Shown: positions 6,947-15,249 of the stretch, piece by piece
Layout: every line of letters starts with the position of its first letter
Position numbering within the stretch: the first letter of the stretch is position 1
DNA from: an uncultured Collinsella sp.
Lineage (GTDB): Bacteria; Actinomycetota; Coriobacteriia; Coriobacteriales; Coriobacteriaceae
Direction of reading: 5' to 3'
DNA: 21,322 bases
NCBI GenBank assembly: GCA_900552705.1
Contig: USAX01000020.1
Span: forward strand, 1 to 21,322
Notes under the pieces: generated by a model
Told to the model about the DNA's origin: nothing
What the model saw: the letters and a program-made list of their open reading frames with translations, nothing else
Databases searched by the model: none
Translations under genes and position numbers: made by a program

Positions 6947-8395
6947 ATGGCAGAATCTCGTGCGGAGCGTAGGGCTCGTCGTGCTTTGATCGAGGCGGCT
7001 GAGGGGTCGGAGGAGAAAAAATCTTCTAAGAAATCCAAGTCGTCTCAGGATGCGAAGGGTAAGTCGGCGAAGGGCAAGGTTAAGACCAAGCGCCCCAGTT
7101 CTCGTCGGAGCGAGGATAAGGCATCTCAGACTCGCTCCAAGCGCTCGCATAAAGATCAGGTTTCGTCTGCGCGCAAGGCCGTTGATCCCAAGTCTCCCTG
7201 TTCGATCATGAAAGCTTGCGGTGGGTGCACGGCGCTCAATCGTCCTTATAAAAAGCAGTTGGCAGCTAAGCAGGCTGCTATGGAGGAGCTTTTTGCTGCT
7301 CTTTGCGAGCGCGAGGGTATTAGCGTCGACCCCATTCGCGGTATGGGCGTCACCTTGGGCGACCCGGGCAAATATCCTGCGCCGCGTGGCTTTCGTCATA
7401 AGGCTGCCACTCCCTTTGCTCCCGGTAAGGAGGGCGCCGTCCGTTGCGGTTTCTTTGAGCGCGGCACGCACAAGATCGTTGCCGTACCCGAATGCCCCGT
7501 CGAGGCACCGGGCGCCCGTCAGATTCTCAACGGCATCGCACGCGAAGCTGAGCGGCTGCATATTCCCGCCTTTAATGAGGACAAGCATCTTGGCTTGCTT
7601 CGCTATGCCGTCGTCCGCTGCGGTTGGCGTACCGACCAGGTCATGGTCACGCTCGTGACCGCTCAGCGCGACTTGCCGCATGCGCAGGAGTTCTTTGAGG
7701 CCGTCGCGGCACTCAATCCGCACATCGTCACCGTCGCCCAAAACATCAACGGACGTCCCGGCAACGCCATCCTCGGCGAGGAAACCCGCATTGTATATGG
7801 CGCCGAGTGCATGCGCGACCAGCTGCTCGGCTGCGAATTCGATATCTCCCCCACCGCGTTCTACCAGACCAACCCGCAGCAGACCGAGCTGCTCTATCAG
7901 CTCGCGATTGACGGCATGGACCTGCAGCAGGGCGACGTACTCATGGATGCCTATTGCGGTAGCGGAACTATCGGCCTGTGCGCAGCCAAAGCCGCCCAGG
8001 ACAAGGGCGTCGGCATTATGCTGCTTGGCGTGGAGCGTAACCACGCCGGCATTGCCGACGCACGTCGTAATGCCGAGCTCAACGGCCTCACCCGCAGCGC
8101 TTGGTTTATGGCCGACGATGCCACCGACTACATCCTAGATGCCGCCGACAACAACGAGCGAGTCGATGTCCTTTCCATCGATCCGCCGCGCGCCGGCTCC
8201 ACGCCCGAGTTCCTCGAAGCTGCCTGCGCGCTTAAGCCGCGCCGCATCACCTATATCAGCTGCAACCCCGTAACTCAAGAGCGCGACCTGCATCAGCTCC
8301 TCGACGGAGGCTATCGCCTGCTCAAGATCACGCCCGTCGACATGTTCCCTCACACCGACCACACCGAAACCGTAGCGGTCCTCGAACGCCGCTAA
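6947..8395 (+). CDS. rlmD: 23S rRNA (uracil-5-)-methyltransferase, RlmD/TrmA family
   Basis: This is a 482-residue SAM-dependent RNA m5U methyltransferase. Residues 1-82 are a Lys/Ser/Arg-rich tail of low complexity with no recognisable TRAM domain. Next comes the 4Fe-4S set Cys85, Cys91, Cys94 (CSIMKACGGC) and Cys183. The SAM-binding loop is MDAYCGSGTIGL (333-344), then IDPPRAGS (411-418), catalytic Cys439 in ISCNP, and the C-terminal FPHTDHTETVAVLERR with Glu475 as probable base. All key catalytic residues are present. The family modifies 23S U747 and/or U1939, or tRNA U54; Gram-positive members may do both rRNA sites, so the exact target is open. GTGGGG lies eight bases before ATG. Early codons are T-ending-rich, later ones C-ending, a visible switch around 7300-7500. 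It is monocistronic. Confidence 0.9.
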   Translation: MAESRAERRARRALIEAAEGSEEKKSSKKSKSSQDAKGKSAKGKVKTKRPSSRRSEDKASQTRSKRSHKDQVSSARKAVDPKSPCSIMKACGGCTALNRPYKKQLAAKQAAMEELFAALCEREGISVDPIRGMGVTLGDPGKYPAPRGFRHKAATPFAPGKEGAVRCGFFERGTHKIVAVPECPVEAPGARQILNGIAREAERLHIPAFNEDKHLGLLRYAVVRCGWRTDQVMVTLVTAQRDLPHAQEFFEAVAALNPHIVTVAQNINGRPGNAILGEETRIVYGAECMRDQLLGCEFDISPTAFYQTNPQQTELLYQLAIDGMDLQQGDVLMDAYCGSGTIGLCAAKAAQDKGVGIMLLGVERNHAGIADARRNAELNGLTRSAWFMADDATDYILDAADNNERVDVLSIDPPRAGSTPEFLEAACALKPRRITYISCNPVTQERDLHQLLDGGYRLLKITPVDMFPHTDHTETVAVLERR

Positions 8396-8423
8396 CCAAC
8401 CTCAGTAGATTTTTGGGACAAGA

Positions 8424-8453
8424 AAGGGGGCGACCCGTCTGGGCCGCCCCCTT
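8424..8453. terminator. bidirectional terminator hairpin
   Basis: AAGGGGGCG (8424-8432) pairs perfectly with CGCCCCCTT (8445-8453), with a further CCC/GGG pairing inside. It lies between the convergent methyltransferase (+) and PHP phosphatase (-) genes. T-tracts are short on both sides (TTTCTTG on the minus strand). Confidence 0.75.
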
Positions 8454-8473
8454 CGCTTGGTTTATAAACTCCG

Positions 8474-9295
8474 CTACATCCCATTGCGCAGATTGCACAC
8501 GCCGGCTGCCGCCATCTCGCACAGCAGCGTCTCGCGGTCGCGCGTCACGATCAAATCCAGCGGGAAGTGAATCTCGTCGAGCATCTTGCGCGCGTGATCG
8601 AGCTTGCCAATGGCCATGCCAATGTGGGCATCGGTCGACACGCCAATGCCCACGCCCAGTTCGGCGCAGCGCTCGGCGATCTTGCGGCATACAGCCCAAT
8701 GCTCAGTGTCGACACCGCGTTCAAGACTATGGTTGTTGATCTCGATAATCTTGTGCTTGGCCTTAGCTGCCAACAGCACCTCGTCGATATCGAACGGCAC
8801 GCCCGAACGCCCCGTGTGGCCCAGCATGAACACCTTGGGGTGCTCCAGGGCATTGATATACATCCCGGTCGTCTGGGCCAGCGTCGCGCCCTCAGCAATC
8901 TGCGGATTATGCACGCTTGCAACCAAATAATCCAAATTACGCGTAACCAAATCGAACAGTGAATGCTGACGGCCGTACGAATCGCCGGCGATATCGAACG
9001 TGACAGGAGTGTCCTCGCCAAACAGGCTTCCGTCCAGCGAAACGATATCGGCCTCGGCACCACGCAGCACCAACACGCCGCTCCAAATGCGCGGCCAGAT
9101 ATCCTGGTTGATAAAGAATTGGTAACTGCGCAGGTCATTGGGGCAAGCCGTAACCATAGAGCTCAGATGGTCGGCAGATCCGAGCACCTGCAGACCACGC
9201 TCTGCCGCCCAGTACACATTCTCCTCAATGGTCGAATATGCATGCGCAGAGAACATCGTATGGGTATGAATGTCACAAGAAAGCAGGTAGGGCAT
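8474..9295 (-). CDS. PHP-domain metal-dependent phosphatase (YcdX/histidinol-phosphatase-like)
   Basis: This 273-residue protein is a complete PHP domain, a TIM-like barrel that binds three metals and hydrolyses phosphoesters. The ligand motifs appear in order: DIHTHT (His10, His12), His18, SADH (His43), GAEAD (Glu81), ASVH (His129), GHTGR (His160) and STDAH (Asp222, His224). The set is complete, so activity is expected. The pattern and length match YcdX-type phosphatases more than the histidine-biosynthesis HisK enzyme, and no his genes are nearby. AAGGAG at 9301-9306 lies five bases before ATG 9295 and fixes the start. It is transcribed alone from a candidate promoter at 9333-9361. The natural substrate is unknown. 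A trehalose phosphatase-like or nucleotide phosphatase role is possible in this broad family. Confidence 0.88.
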   Translation of the reverse strand: MPYLLSCDIHTHTMFSAHAYSTIEENVYWAAERGLQVLGSADHLSSMVTACPNDLRSYQFFINQDIWPRIWSGVLVLRGAEADIVSLDGSLFGEDTPVTFDIAGDSYGRQHSLFDLVTRNLDYLVASVHNPQIAEGATLAQTTGMYINALEHPKVFMLGHTGRSGVPFDIDEVLLAAKAKHKIIEINNHSLERGVDTEHWAVCRKIAERCAELGVGIGVSTDAHIGMAIGKLDHARKMLDEIHFPLDLIVTRDRETLLCEMAAAGVCNLRNGM

Positions 9296-9332
9296 CGGGT
9301 CTCCTTATCCGGCATGGCCGTCGCTTATATTC

Positions 9333-9361
9333 ATTGTACGCATAGCTTTCAGCAGTCGTAA
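9333..9361 (-). promoter_or_regulatory. candidate promoter of the PHP phosphatase gene
   Basis: On the minus strand TTACGA (9356-9361), a 17-base spacer and TACAAT (9333-9338) form a plausible sigma-A promoter. The -10 matches five of six positions and the -35 three of six. The start codon is about 38 bases downstream of the -10. Confidence 0.42.
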
Positions 9362-9395
9362 AACCATTTCATCCCAACCACACAATGGCATAGAC

Positions 9396-9426
9396 AACGG
9401 GGTCCGGCTTAACACCAAACCCCGTT
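9396..9426 (-). terminator. possible terminator of the aminotransferase gene
   Basis: AACGGGG (9396-9402) pairs with CCCCGTT (9420-9426), 35 bases after the aminotransferase stop codon. The loop is 17 bases and the downstream minus strand reads TTGTCTATG, so the T-run is poor. Confidence 0.42.
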
Positions 9427-9460
9427 TCACGTAAAACATTGTAGGCAGAGCGCTTTACTT

Positions 9461-10645
9461 TTAACGATACTCGTCCGCCAACTGTTTCCAAGCGGGTAGC
9501 GAATTGATAATCGTCTCGTAACTCACGCAGTAGCCCAGGCGGAACCAGCCCGGCATACCAAAGCTGTCCGAGGGGACCGCAAGCAACTCATACTTCTTTG
9601 CGTGCTCGCAAAACGCATTCGCATCGGGTTCCAACGCTTTCACCCATAGGTAGAACGCGCCATCCGGCTCAACATAGGTGTAGCCATACTCCGCCAGTGC
9701 GTCGGTAAGCGCCGTGCGGTTGCGAGCATAGGCCTCAACGTCACTCGGCTCATCGATGCAATCGATAATCACGCGCTGGAAGAGCGCCGGTGCGCATACA
9801 AAACCCAGCGTACGGGCAGCACCCGCAACAGCCGGCATCAGACGAGCAGCCTGCGGATTAGTGTTGGGAACCAAGATCCAGCCCACGCGCTCACCCGGCA
9901 GCGACAGCGACTTAGAATACGAGTAGCACACCACGGTGTTCTCGTAGATCGAGGGCACCCAAGGCACCTCGGCGCCGTACACGATCTCGCGGTACGGCTC
10001 ATCCGAGATGAGCATAATCGGATTCTCGGGATCGCGCTTGGCGTTGGCCTCGCGCAGAACATTGGCCAGTCGCGTCAGCGTGTCGCGCGTATATACGGCA
10101 CCGGTCGGGTTGTTGGGCGAGTCGATGATGACGGCAGTCGTCTTATCGGTAATCGCCTTGAGCACGTTGTCCACGCTCAGCTGGAACGTATCTTCATCGG
10201 CGAGCGCCTCGACACACGTGCAGCCGGCCTTCTCAATCCACACGCGATACTCCGGGAAGTACGGGGCGATAACAACAACCTCATCGCCCGGGTTCGTAAC
10301 GGCGTTGAGCGTGCAGGTGAGCGAAGCCGCGGCACCCACCGTCATAAAGACGTCCTTGCCCTCATAGCTCGTGCCAAAGCGACGGTTGAGCGATTCGGCG
10401 ACGGTCGCTCGACATTGCGGCAGGCCCGGTGCGGGGGTGTAGCCGTGCAGCTGGTCGCTCGGCAGCTCCAAGGCCTTCTTAATGGACTCCGCCACGGCAG
10501 CGGGCGCCGGAACACTCGGGTTGCCCAGCGAAAAATCGAATACGTTCTCCGCACCGATCTGTGCCTTGCGCTCAAGACCATAGCTAAAGATCTCGCGGAT
10601 GATGGAGCTTTCCGCACCGCGAGCATACATAGTTTCGTTGATCAT
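9461..10645 (-). CDS. class I/II PLP-dependent aminotransferase (aspartate aminotransferase-like)
   Basis: This is a 394-residue fold-type I aminotransferase. Visible elements are LGNPSVPAP (40-48), the substrate/phosphate loop VGAAASLTC (103-111), SPNNPTG (176-182, Asn179), SDEPYREI (214-221, Asp215 to the PLP ring nitrogen), SYSKSLSLPGERVGW with Lys245 as the Schiff-base lysine, and GWFRLGYCVS, whose Arg is the likely carboxylate-binding residue. All catalytic residues are present. The start is ATG 10645, preceded by AAAGGGGAA; a longer open frame to 10771 would run through the inverted repeat there and has no ribosome binding site. The family transfers amino groups between amino acids and 2-oxo acids; which amino acid is not readable. 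It is transcribed alone and has no biosynthetic neighbours. Confidence 0.92.
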   Translation of the reverse strand: MINETMYARGAESSIIREIFSYGLERKAQIGAENVFDFSLGNPSVPAPAAVAESIKKALELPSDQLHGYTPAPGLPQCRATVAESLNRRFGTSYEGKDVFMTVGAAASLTCTLNAVTNPGDEVVVIAPYFPEYRVWIEKAGCTCVEALADEDTFQLSVDNVLKAITDKTTAVIIDSPNNPTGAVYTRDTLTRLANVLREANAKRDPENPIMLISDEPYREIVYGAEVPWVPSIYENTVVCYSYSKSLSLPGERVGWILVPNTNPQAARLMPAVAGAARTLGFVCAPALFQRVIIDCIDEPSDVEAYARNRTALTDALAEYGYTYVEPDGAFYLWVKALEPDANAFCEHAKKYELLAVPSDSFGMPGWFRLGYCVSYETIINSLPAWKQLADEYR

Positions 10646-10669
10646 CTGTTCCCCTTTCGCATAGGCGCT

Positions 10670-10675
10670 ATTGTA
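10670..10675 (-). promoter_or_regulatory. candidate -10 box (TACAAT) of the aminotransferase gene
   Basis: GCGTACAAT on the minus strand lies 25 bases before the start codon; the same nine bases occur before the PHP phosphatase gene. The -35 region is not convincing. Confidence 0.33.
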
Positions 10676-10716
10676 CGCTTTAGCCGAGCAAAGCGCCGCT
10701 GCAATGTTAATTGGGT

Positions 10717-10776
10717 GTTGATTGGGGACAGACTTAAATGCGTGAAAACGCTCATTTAAGTCTGTCCCCAATCAAC
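10717..10776. repeat. perfect 24-bp inverted repeat (element C)
   Basis: The arms 10717-10740 and 10753-10776 are exact reverse complements, and contain TTGATTGGGGACAGACTT and its mirror. The 12-base loop region can fold as GCGT (10740-10743), GAAA, ACGC (10748-10751). It lies between ftsH and the aminotransferase gene, upstream of the latter's promoter and beyond the ftsH terminator, so it is not needed for termination. Confidence 0.9.
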
Positions 10777-10794
10777 AGATGGCCCCATATCGCT

Positions 10795-10834
10795 CAAAAG
10801 AAAAAGCCTCCGCAGGTTTCCCCGCAGAGGCTTT
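10795..10834 (-). terminator. terminator of the tilS-hpt-ftsH cluster
   Basis: On the minus strand AAAGCCTC (10827-10834) pairs with GAGGCTTT (10803-10810), extended inward by mostly paired bases around a GAAA-type loop, then TTTTTCTTTT. It begins 12 bases after the ftsH stop codon. Confidence 0.88.
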
Positions 10835-10845
10835 CGCCACAAAGG

Positions 10846-12984
10846 CTATTTATCGGCGTCGGTGTCGGCACCGGCATTGGCGGCACGGTCATCGCCGGCA
10901 TCATCGGATGCGACTTCGGCATCCTCCTGCATAGCCGCCTGCGCAAATGCCGCGGCATCGGCCGCCAGCTCCTCCTCGCTCATACGAGGCGCGCGCTTCT
11001 TGGTCGGCATGCCAGCCGCCTTGGCATTGCGCTCCTCCTTGGCCGCCAGGATATCGCCCTCGCGCTCAAGGTAGGCATCCCACTCGTTGTCGAGCAGGGC
11101 GTTCACGGCGTCGCCTTCAACGGTCTCGCGCTCAAGCAGCACCTTGGCCATCAGATCGAGCTGATCGCGACGGGCATCCAAAATCTCGACCGCACGGCGA
11201 TGGGCCTCACGCATAATGCGCTGGACCTCGATGTCGATGCGACGCGCCGTCTCCTCGGAGTAATCCTGGTGATCGGCGTAATCGCGGCCCAGGAATACCT
11301 GATGCTGCGCCTCGCCAAACACTTGCGTGCCCAGCTCCTCGCTCATGCCCAGACGCGTAACCATCTCGCGCGCCATCTTGGTCGCGCGCTCCAGGTCGTT
11401 GCTCGCGCCCGACGTGATGTCATCGCACATGAGCTCCTCGGCAACGCGGCCGCCCAAGAACACGGCAAGCTCGTCGAGCATCTCGTTCTTGGTCTTGAGG
11501 AAGTGATCCTCCTGCGGAAGCTGCAACGTGTAGCCCAGAGCCTGGCCGCGGCTGACAATCGAAATCTTATGAACCGGATCGGAGTGCTCCAAGATGTGGC
11601 CCACCAGGGCATGGCCGCTCTCATGGTAGGCAATCGTGGTGCGCTCGGCTTCGGTCATCACACGACCCTTGCGTTGCGGTCCGGCAATCACGCGCTCCAT
11701 CGACTCTTCGACCTCGTCCATCGAGATCACGGAACGATGGCGGCGAGCAGCCAGCAGCGCAGACTCGTTGAGCAGGTTTGCCAGATCGGCACCGGTAAAG
11801 CCAACGGTCATCTGGGCGAGCTTCTCAAACTTCACGTCCTCGTCCATTGGCTTGTTCTCGGCATGCACGCGCAAGATCTGCTCGCGGCCCTTTACGTCCG
11901 GACGGTCGACCGTGACCTGGCGGTCAAAACGCCCGGGGCGCAGCAATGCCGGGTCCAGAATATCGGGACGGTTGGTCGCAGCGATCAGGATGACCGACTC
12001 GCTTTCCTCAAAACCGTCCATCTCGACCAGCAGCTGGTTGAGCGTCTGCTCGCGCTCGTCGTGACCGCCGCCCAGACCGGCTCCGCGCTGACGTCCCACG
12101 GCATCGATCTCATCAATAAAGATGATCGACGGAGCCTGGGACTTGGCCTCCTTAAAGAGGTCGCGCACGCGGCTGGCGCCGACGCCCACGAACATCTCGA
12201 CAAAGTCAGAACCCGAGATGCTAAAGAACGGCACGCCCGCCTCGCCGGCAACGGCCTTAGCCAGCAGCGTCTTACCGGTACCCGGAGGGCCCACCAACAA
12301 AACGCCGCGCGGAATCTTGGCACCCAGTTTGCGATAGCGGTCCGGATCGCTCAGGAAGTCGCGAATCTCCTCGAGCTCCTCGACGGCCTCGTCCACGCCG
12401 GCAACGTCCTCGAACTTGACCTTGGGACGTGTGGCCTCGTTGGTCTTGGCATTGGTCTTGCCAAACTGCATGTTCCTATTATTGGCGCCCATCATCTGGC
12501 GCATAAAGTAGAACATGATGGCGATCAGGGCAATCGTCGGAAGCACACTCATCGCCAAGTCGCCCCAAAAATCGGGGTCGTTGGTGTTGACGATATACTT
12601 GGTGTCGGGGTGCTCCGCCATGAGCTCGGCAAGCGAATCGGAGCCGACATAGGTCGAGGAGAAGCTCTTGAGCTCGCTCGTGTCGCCCTTGTCCTTTTTC
12701 GTCTTCCAGTAATGACCCGCCACGCTTCCGTCTTGAACCGTATAGGTCAAATCTTCGACGCGATCCTGCTTAATGGCGCTGACCATCTCGCTCGTCGCGA
12801 GCTTAACGGTATTGCTGGAGCTGGCAAAACCGGAGCCCATATTAAAGAAGGCATAGCCCAGAAGCGCGCAAGCCAAAAGAAAATACAGCCAGCCTGTACG
12901 CGTGGGCTTCTTGCCTCCGGGCATCCCCGGGATCTTAGGCTCCCGGGGAGTCTGGGGATTGTTGTCGTTACGGTCGTCGGGCAT
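10846..12984 (-). CDS. ftsH: ATP-dependent zinc metalloprotease FtsH
   Basis: This 712-residue membrane AAA protease degrades damaged or unassembled membrane and some regulatory proteins. Membrane segments are at about 31-49 and 143-161, flanking an extracytoplasmic domain. The AAA module has Walker A GPPGTGKT (232-239), Walker B IIFIDE (287-292), pore loop FVGVG (265-269) and the second region of homology LLRPGRFDRQ. The zinc site is HESGH (454-458), with Asp530 in SGASNDLERAT as third ligand. A proline-rich N-terminal tail and an acidic, Ala/Asp-rich C-terminal tail (about 660-712) are extra. ATG 12984 follows the hpt stop codon by one base, and GGAGG inside the last hpt codons is the likely ribosome binding site, so translation is probably coupled to hpt. 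The order tilS-hpt-ftsH is conserved in Gram-positive bacteria. Confidence 0.97.
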   Translation of the reverse strand: MPDDRNDNNPQTPREPKIPGMPGGKKPTRTGWLYFLLACALLGYAFFNMGSGFASSSNTVKLATSEMVSAIKQDRVEDLTYTVQDGSVAGHYWKTKKDKGDTSELKSFSSTYVGSDSLAELMAEHPDTKYIVNTNDPDFWGDLAMSVLPTIALIAIMFYFMRQMMGANNRNMQFGKTNAKTNEATRPKVKFEDVAGVDEAVEELEEIRDFLSDPDRYRKLGAKIPRGVLLVGPPGTGKTLLAKAVAGEAGVPFFSISGSDFVEMFVGVGASRVRDLFKEAKSQAPSIIFIDEIDAVGRQRGAGLGGGHDEREQTLNQLLVEMDGFEESESVILIAATNRPDILDPALLRPGRFDRQVTVDRPDVKGREQILRVHAENKPMDEDVKFEKLAQMTVGFTGADLANLLNESALLAARRHRSVISMDEVEESMERVIAGPQRKGRVMTEAERTTIAYHESGHALVGHILEHSDPVHKISIVSRGQALGYTLQLPQEDHFLKTKNEMLDELAVFLGGRVAEELMCDDITSGASNDLERATKMAREMVTRLGMSEELGTQVFGEAQHQVFLGRDYADHQDYSEETARRIDIEVQRIMREAHRRAVEILDARRDQLDLMAKVLLERETVEGDAVNALLDNEWDAYLEREGDILAAKEERNAKAAGMPTKKRAPRMSEEELAADAAAFAQAAMQEDAEVASDDAGDDRAANAGADTDADK

Positions 12985-12985
12985 C

Positions 12986-13534
12986 TTACGAATAAACCTC
13001 CGGTTTCAAAATGCCCAGATACGGAAGGTTGCGATAGCGCTCGGCATAGTCGAGGCCGTAGCCCACCACAAAGGCATCGGGGCAATGGGTTCCAACATAC
13101 TTGGGCGTGATGGCCGAGGTACGGTCCTCAACGTCCTTCCACAGGAAGGCAGCGACCTCCAGCGAAGCGGGCTTGCGGCTCTCAAGGTTCTTCATCAGGT
13201 ACTTGAGGGTCAGGCCCGAGTCCAGAATGTCCTCGACGATCAGCACGTCGCGACCACGGATGTCGATATCCAGGTCCTTAATGATACGCACGATGCCCGA
13301 AGACTTCACACCGTCGCCATAGCTCGAAACAGCCATGAAATCGATGTTGGTCGGCAGCTCGATCTTGCGCATCAGGTCGCCCATAAAGACAACGGCGCCG
13401 CGCAGGACCGCGATCAACACCAGATCCTTACCAGCGTAGTCGCGCGTAATCTCCTCGCCCAGGCGAGAAACGATACCTTCGATATCCTCCTGCGTAAACA
13501 GAACCTTCTCGATATCCGGATGTTGAGAAGCCAT
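12986..13534 (-). CDS. hpt: hypoxanthine phosphoribosyltransferase
   Basis: This 182-residue cytoplasmic purine salvage enzyme joins hypoxanthine (and usually guanine) to PRPP, giving IMP or GMP. The PRPP-binding loop is VEDILDSGLT (100-109). AVLRGAVVFMGDL (42-54) is the N-terminal PRPP/pyrophosphate loop, and VGYGLDYAERYRNLPYLGIL is the C-terminal base-binding signature typical of the family. The length is normal. ATG 13534 is preceded by GAAAGGG. It lies between tilS, 148 bases upstream, and ftsH, one base downstream. A promoter candidate lies in the tilS-hpt gap, so hpt-ftsH may be transcribed apart from tilS as well as with it. Confidence 0.95.
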   Translation of the reverse strand: MASQHPDIEKVLFTQEDIEGIVSRLGEEITRDYAGKDLVLIAVLRGAVVFMGDLMRKIELPTNIDFMAVSSYGDGVKSSGIVRIIKDLDIDIRGRDVLIVEDILDSGLTLKYLMKNLESRKPASLEVAAFLWKDVEDRTSAITPKYVGTHCPDAFVVGYGLDYAERYRNLPYLGILKPEVYS

Positions 13535-13591
13535 GACAACCCTTTCTTGTGCTTAATCGCCCACACACCGCCGTATGGACGCGAACTACAC

Positions 13592-13621
13592 ATTCTAGCA
13601 GCGCACGGGGTATATTTTCCA
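13592..13621 (-). promoter_or_regulatory. candidate promoter for hpt-ftsH
   Basis: On the minus strand TGGAAA (13616-13621), an 18-base spacer and TAGAAT (13592-13597) are found, the latter with an upstream TGC (extended -10). The start codon of hpt is about 58 bases downstream. The evidence is motif match only. Confidence 0.42.
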
Positions 13622-13622
13622 G

Positions 13623-13643
13623 CCCGCGCATCATCAGCGCGGG
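13623..13643. repeat. 7-bp GC hairpin in the tilS-hpt gap
   Basis: CCCGCGC (13623-13629) pairs with GCGCGGG (13637-13643) around ATCATCA. It lies just upstream of the hpt promoter candidate and 40 bases after tilS. No T-run follows, so it may only slow or partly stop tilS transcription, or act in mRNA processing. Confidence 0.5.
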
Positions 13644-13682
13644 AATACCGTCAACGCCGCACAGAAAAGCTGGTACGAGGGG

Positions 13683-15221
13683 CTAATCCGCGTCAACCAC
13701 GCGAAACAGATAGGCCACACGCGTCGCCGCCGTGCACTTAAAGCGTTCGTCCGCGCGAACTCCGGCGACCCACACCACGGCACCTCCCGGCGCCGTCCTC
13801 ACCATGGGCACGCCGGCGCGCTCGGAAACGGGAATGCGAGCCTCTCCTAGCAAGTCGGATACCTTCTTGCTTCGGCCACTCATTCCTAACGGGCACATCA
13901 CGTCTCCCGGTGCGGGACCGTCCACCCATAGGCGCGCCAATCGCGCCTCGGCAGGAATCTCGCCACGCGAGCCCGCCAGGATCCGCTCGCTATCGCTGTC
14001 GGCAAAACCCAGGGCAGCCGCGTCTACCAAAGCTGCCACTTCCCCGGCAGCCGCAAGCTCACGGGCGCGGCGCACGATATCGCATCCCGGTTCAACGGCC
14101 ATCGGCTCTGCGACCAGCATACGTCCCCCGCCCAACGACAAACGACCGGGTACGGTAACCCAGTCCGCGACCAGGCCCTCGCGAGCCACCGGAGCCTTAA
14201 ACGCCAGCATGCCAAATTCGACGCGTGCGTCAATCCCCGCCGGAAGCGTGACCGAGCCTGCGCCCTCGGCAACGCAGGAAAGGACTCGCTCCACATGTCG
14301 CATCTCTGGACGAGCGTCCGGATCGATGCGTTTGATCGCCAGTCGCACGATGCGCCGCGCGATTACCACCTCGGCCGCAGCAAGGCGTCTGGCATCGAGC
14401 ACTAGCGCACCCGCCGCCTCCTTGCGCAGGCAGCTTCGAAACGCCTGTGCCGACAGCTGGGATAGAAACGCATCTTCGTCACCAAGGATCTCGCAGGCGG
14501 CGCCAATCGTCTTGCACACGCTCGCATTACGCTGTGCCACCACTGGCATTACCCGATGGCGCACGTAGTTTCGCAGATACGAGATATCCTCATTGCTCTC
14601 GTCCTCACGCCACGGCTGACCATGTACCTGTAGATAGCCCACGAGCTCGCCATGAGTTAGGTCGAGCAAGGGGCGCACCACGATATTCCTCCGGCGAGGA
14701 ATGCTCGATAGGCCAGCGGGCCCTGAACCCTTAATCGCGTTCATCAAAAACGTTTCCGCGCGATCCGAAGACGTGTGCGCGGTGCAGATACGAGCCGCCG
14801 TTCGCGGTGCCCCCGTCTGGGCGCAGAGCTCGCGAACATACCTCCGCGCCGCGGCATAGCGCACCTCGCGGGCCGCGGCCTCAATATTGCCCGACTCCCC
14901 ATCAAAATAAGCGTGCTCCACGCACAGCGGTAAACCATATTTCGCGCAGAGCTCACGCACAAAGGCCTCGTCGCCATCGGACGCCTTGCCGCGCAGATGA
15001 TGGTTTACATGCAGCACATGCAGGCGCTCGCGAGCAATGGGGGCAACACCGCGTCCGTCTTGGATATCCAGCTTTGATGTGCACGCCATAAGAAGCAGTG
15101 CCGTCGAGTCCGCGCCGCCTGATACCATGAGCACGACAGGAGCAGCCTGCTGCCTCGTCCGGGTCTCATCGACTGCCCCAGGCACGGCATGGTGTCCATA
15201 ATGCTGAGATACCGTAGGCAT
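13683..15221 (-). CDS. tilS: tRNA(Ile)-lysidine synthase
   Basis: This 512-residue enzyme attaches lysine to C34 of the CAU-anticodon tRNA(Ile), so that it reads AUA. The N-terminal PP-loop ATPase has SGGADST (34-40), LHVLHVNHHLRG, EAAAREVRYAAARRYV, the TAHTSSDRAETFLMNAIKGS motif and RPLLDLTHGELV, with RNYVRHRVMPVV at the end of the catalytic core. The long C-terminal part (about 240-512) matches the usual substrate-binding domains in position; MCPLGMSGRSKKVSDLLGEA lies near the end. The start is ATG 15221, with AGGAGG (15228-15233) close upstream. It is divergent from the walJ-like gene, 48 bases apart, and heads the tilS-hpt-ftsH cluster. It is an essential gene in most bacteria. Confidence 0.93.
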   Translation of the reverse strand: MPTVSQHYGHHAVPGAVDETRTRQQAAPVVLMVSGGADSTALLLMACTSKLDIQDGRGVAPIARERLHVLHVNHHLRGKASDGDEAFVRELCAKYGLPLCVEHAYFDGESGNIEAAAREVRYAAARRYVRELCAQTGAPRTAARICTAHTSSDRAETFLMNAIKGSGPAGLSSIPRRRNIVVRPLLDLTHGELVGYLQVHGQPWREDESNEDISYLRNYVRHRVMPVVAQRNASVCKTIGAACEILGDEDAFLSQLSAQAFRSCLRKEAAGALVLDARRLAAAEVVIARRIVRLAIKRIDPDARPEMRHVERVLSCVAEGAGSVTLPAGIDARVEFGMLAFKAPVAREGLVADWVTVPGRLSLGGGRMLVAEPMAVEPGCDIVRRARELAAAGEVAALVDAAALGFADSDSERILAGSRGEIPAEARLARLWVDGPAPGDVMCPLGMSGRSKKVSDLLGEARIPVSERAGVPMVRTAPGGAVVWVAGVRADERFKCTAATRVAYLFRVVDAD

Positions 15222-15249
15222 TTGCTTCCTCCTCTATTCGTCCGCACCC

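Noticed and set aside
6770..8044. 424-codon minus-strand frame opposite the RNA methyltransferase
   Set aside because: It runs into inverted repeat B and has no domain, while the plus strand has all catalytic motifs of the methyltransferase.
10738..13110. 790-codon open frame on the plus strand opposite ftsH
   Set aside because: It mirrors ftsH and part of hpt, starts inside an inverted repeat, has no ribosome binding site and no recognisable domain; long antisense frames are expected in GC-rich genes.
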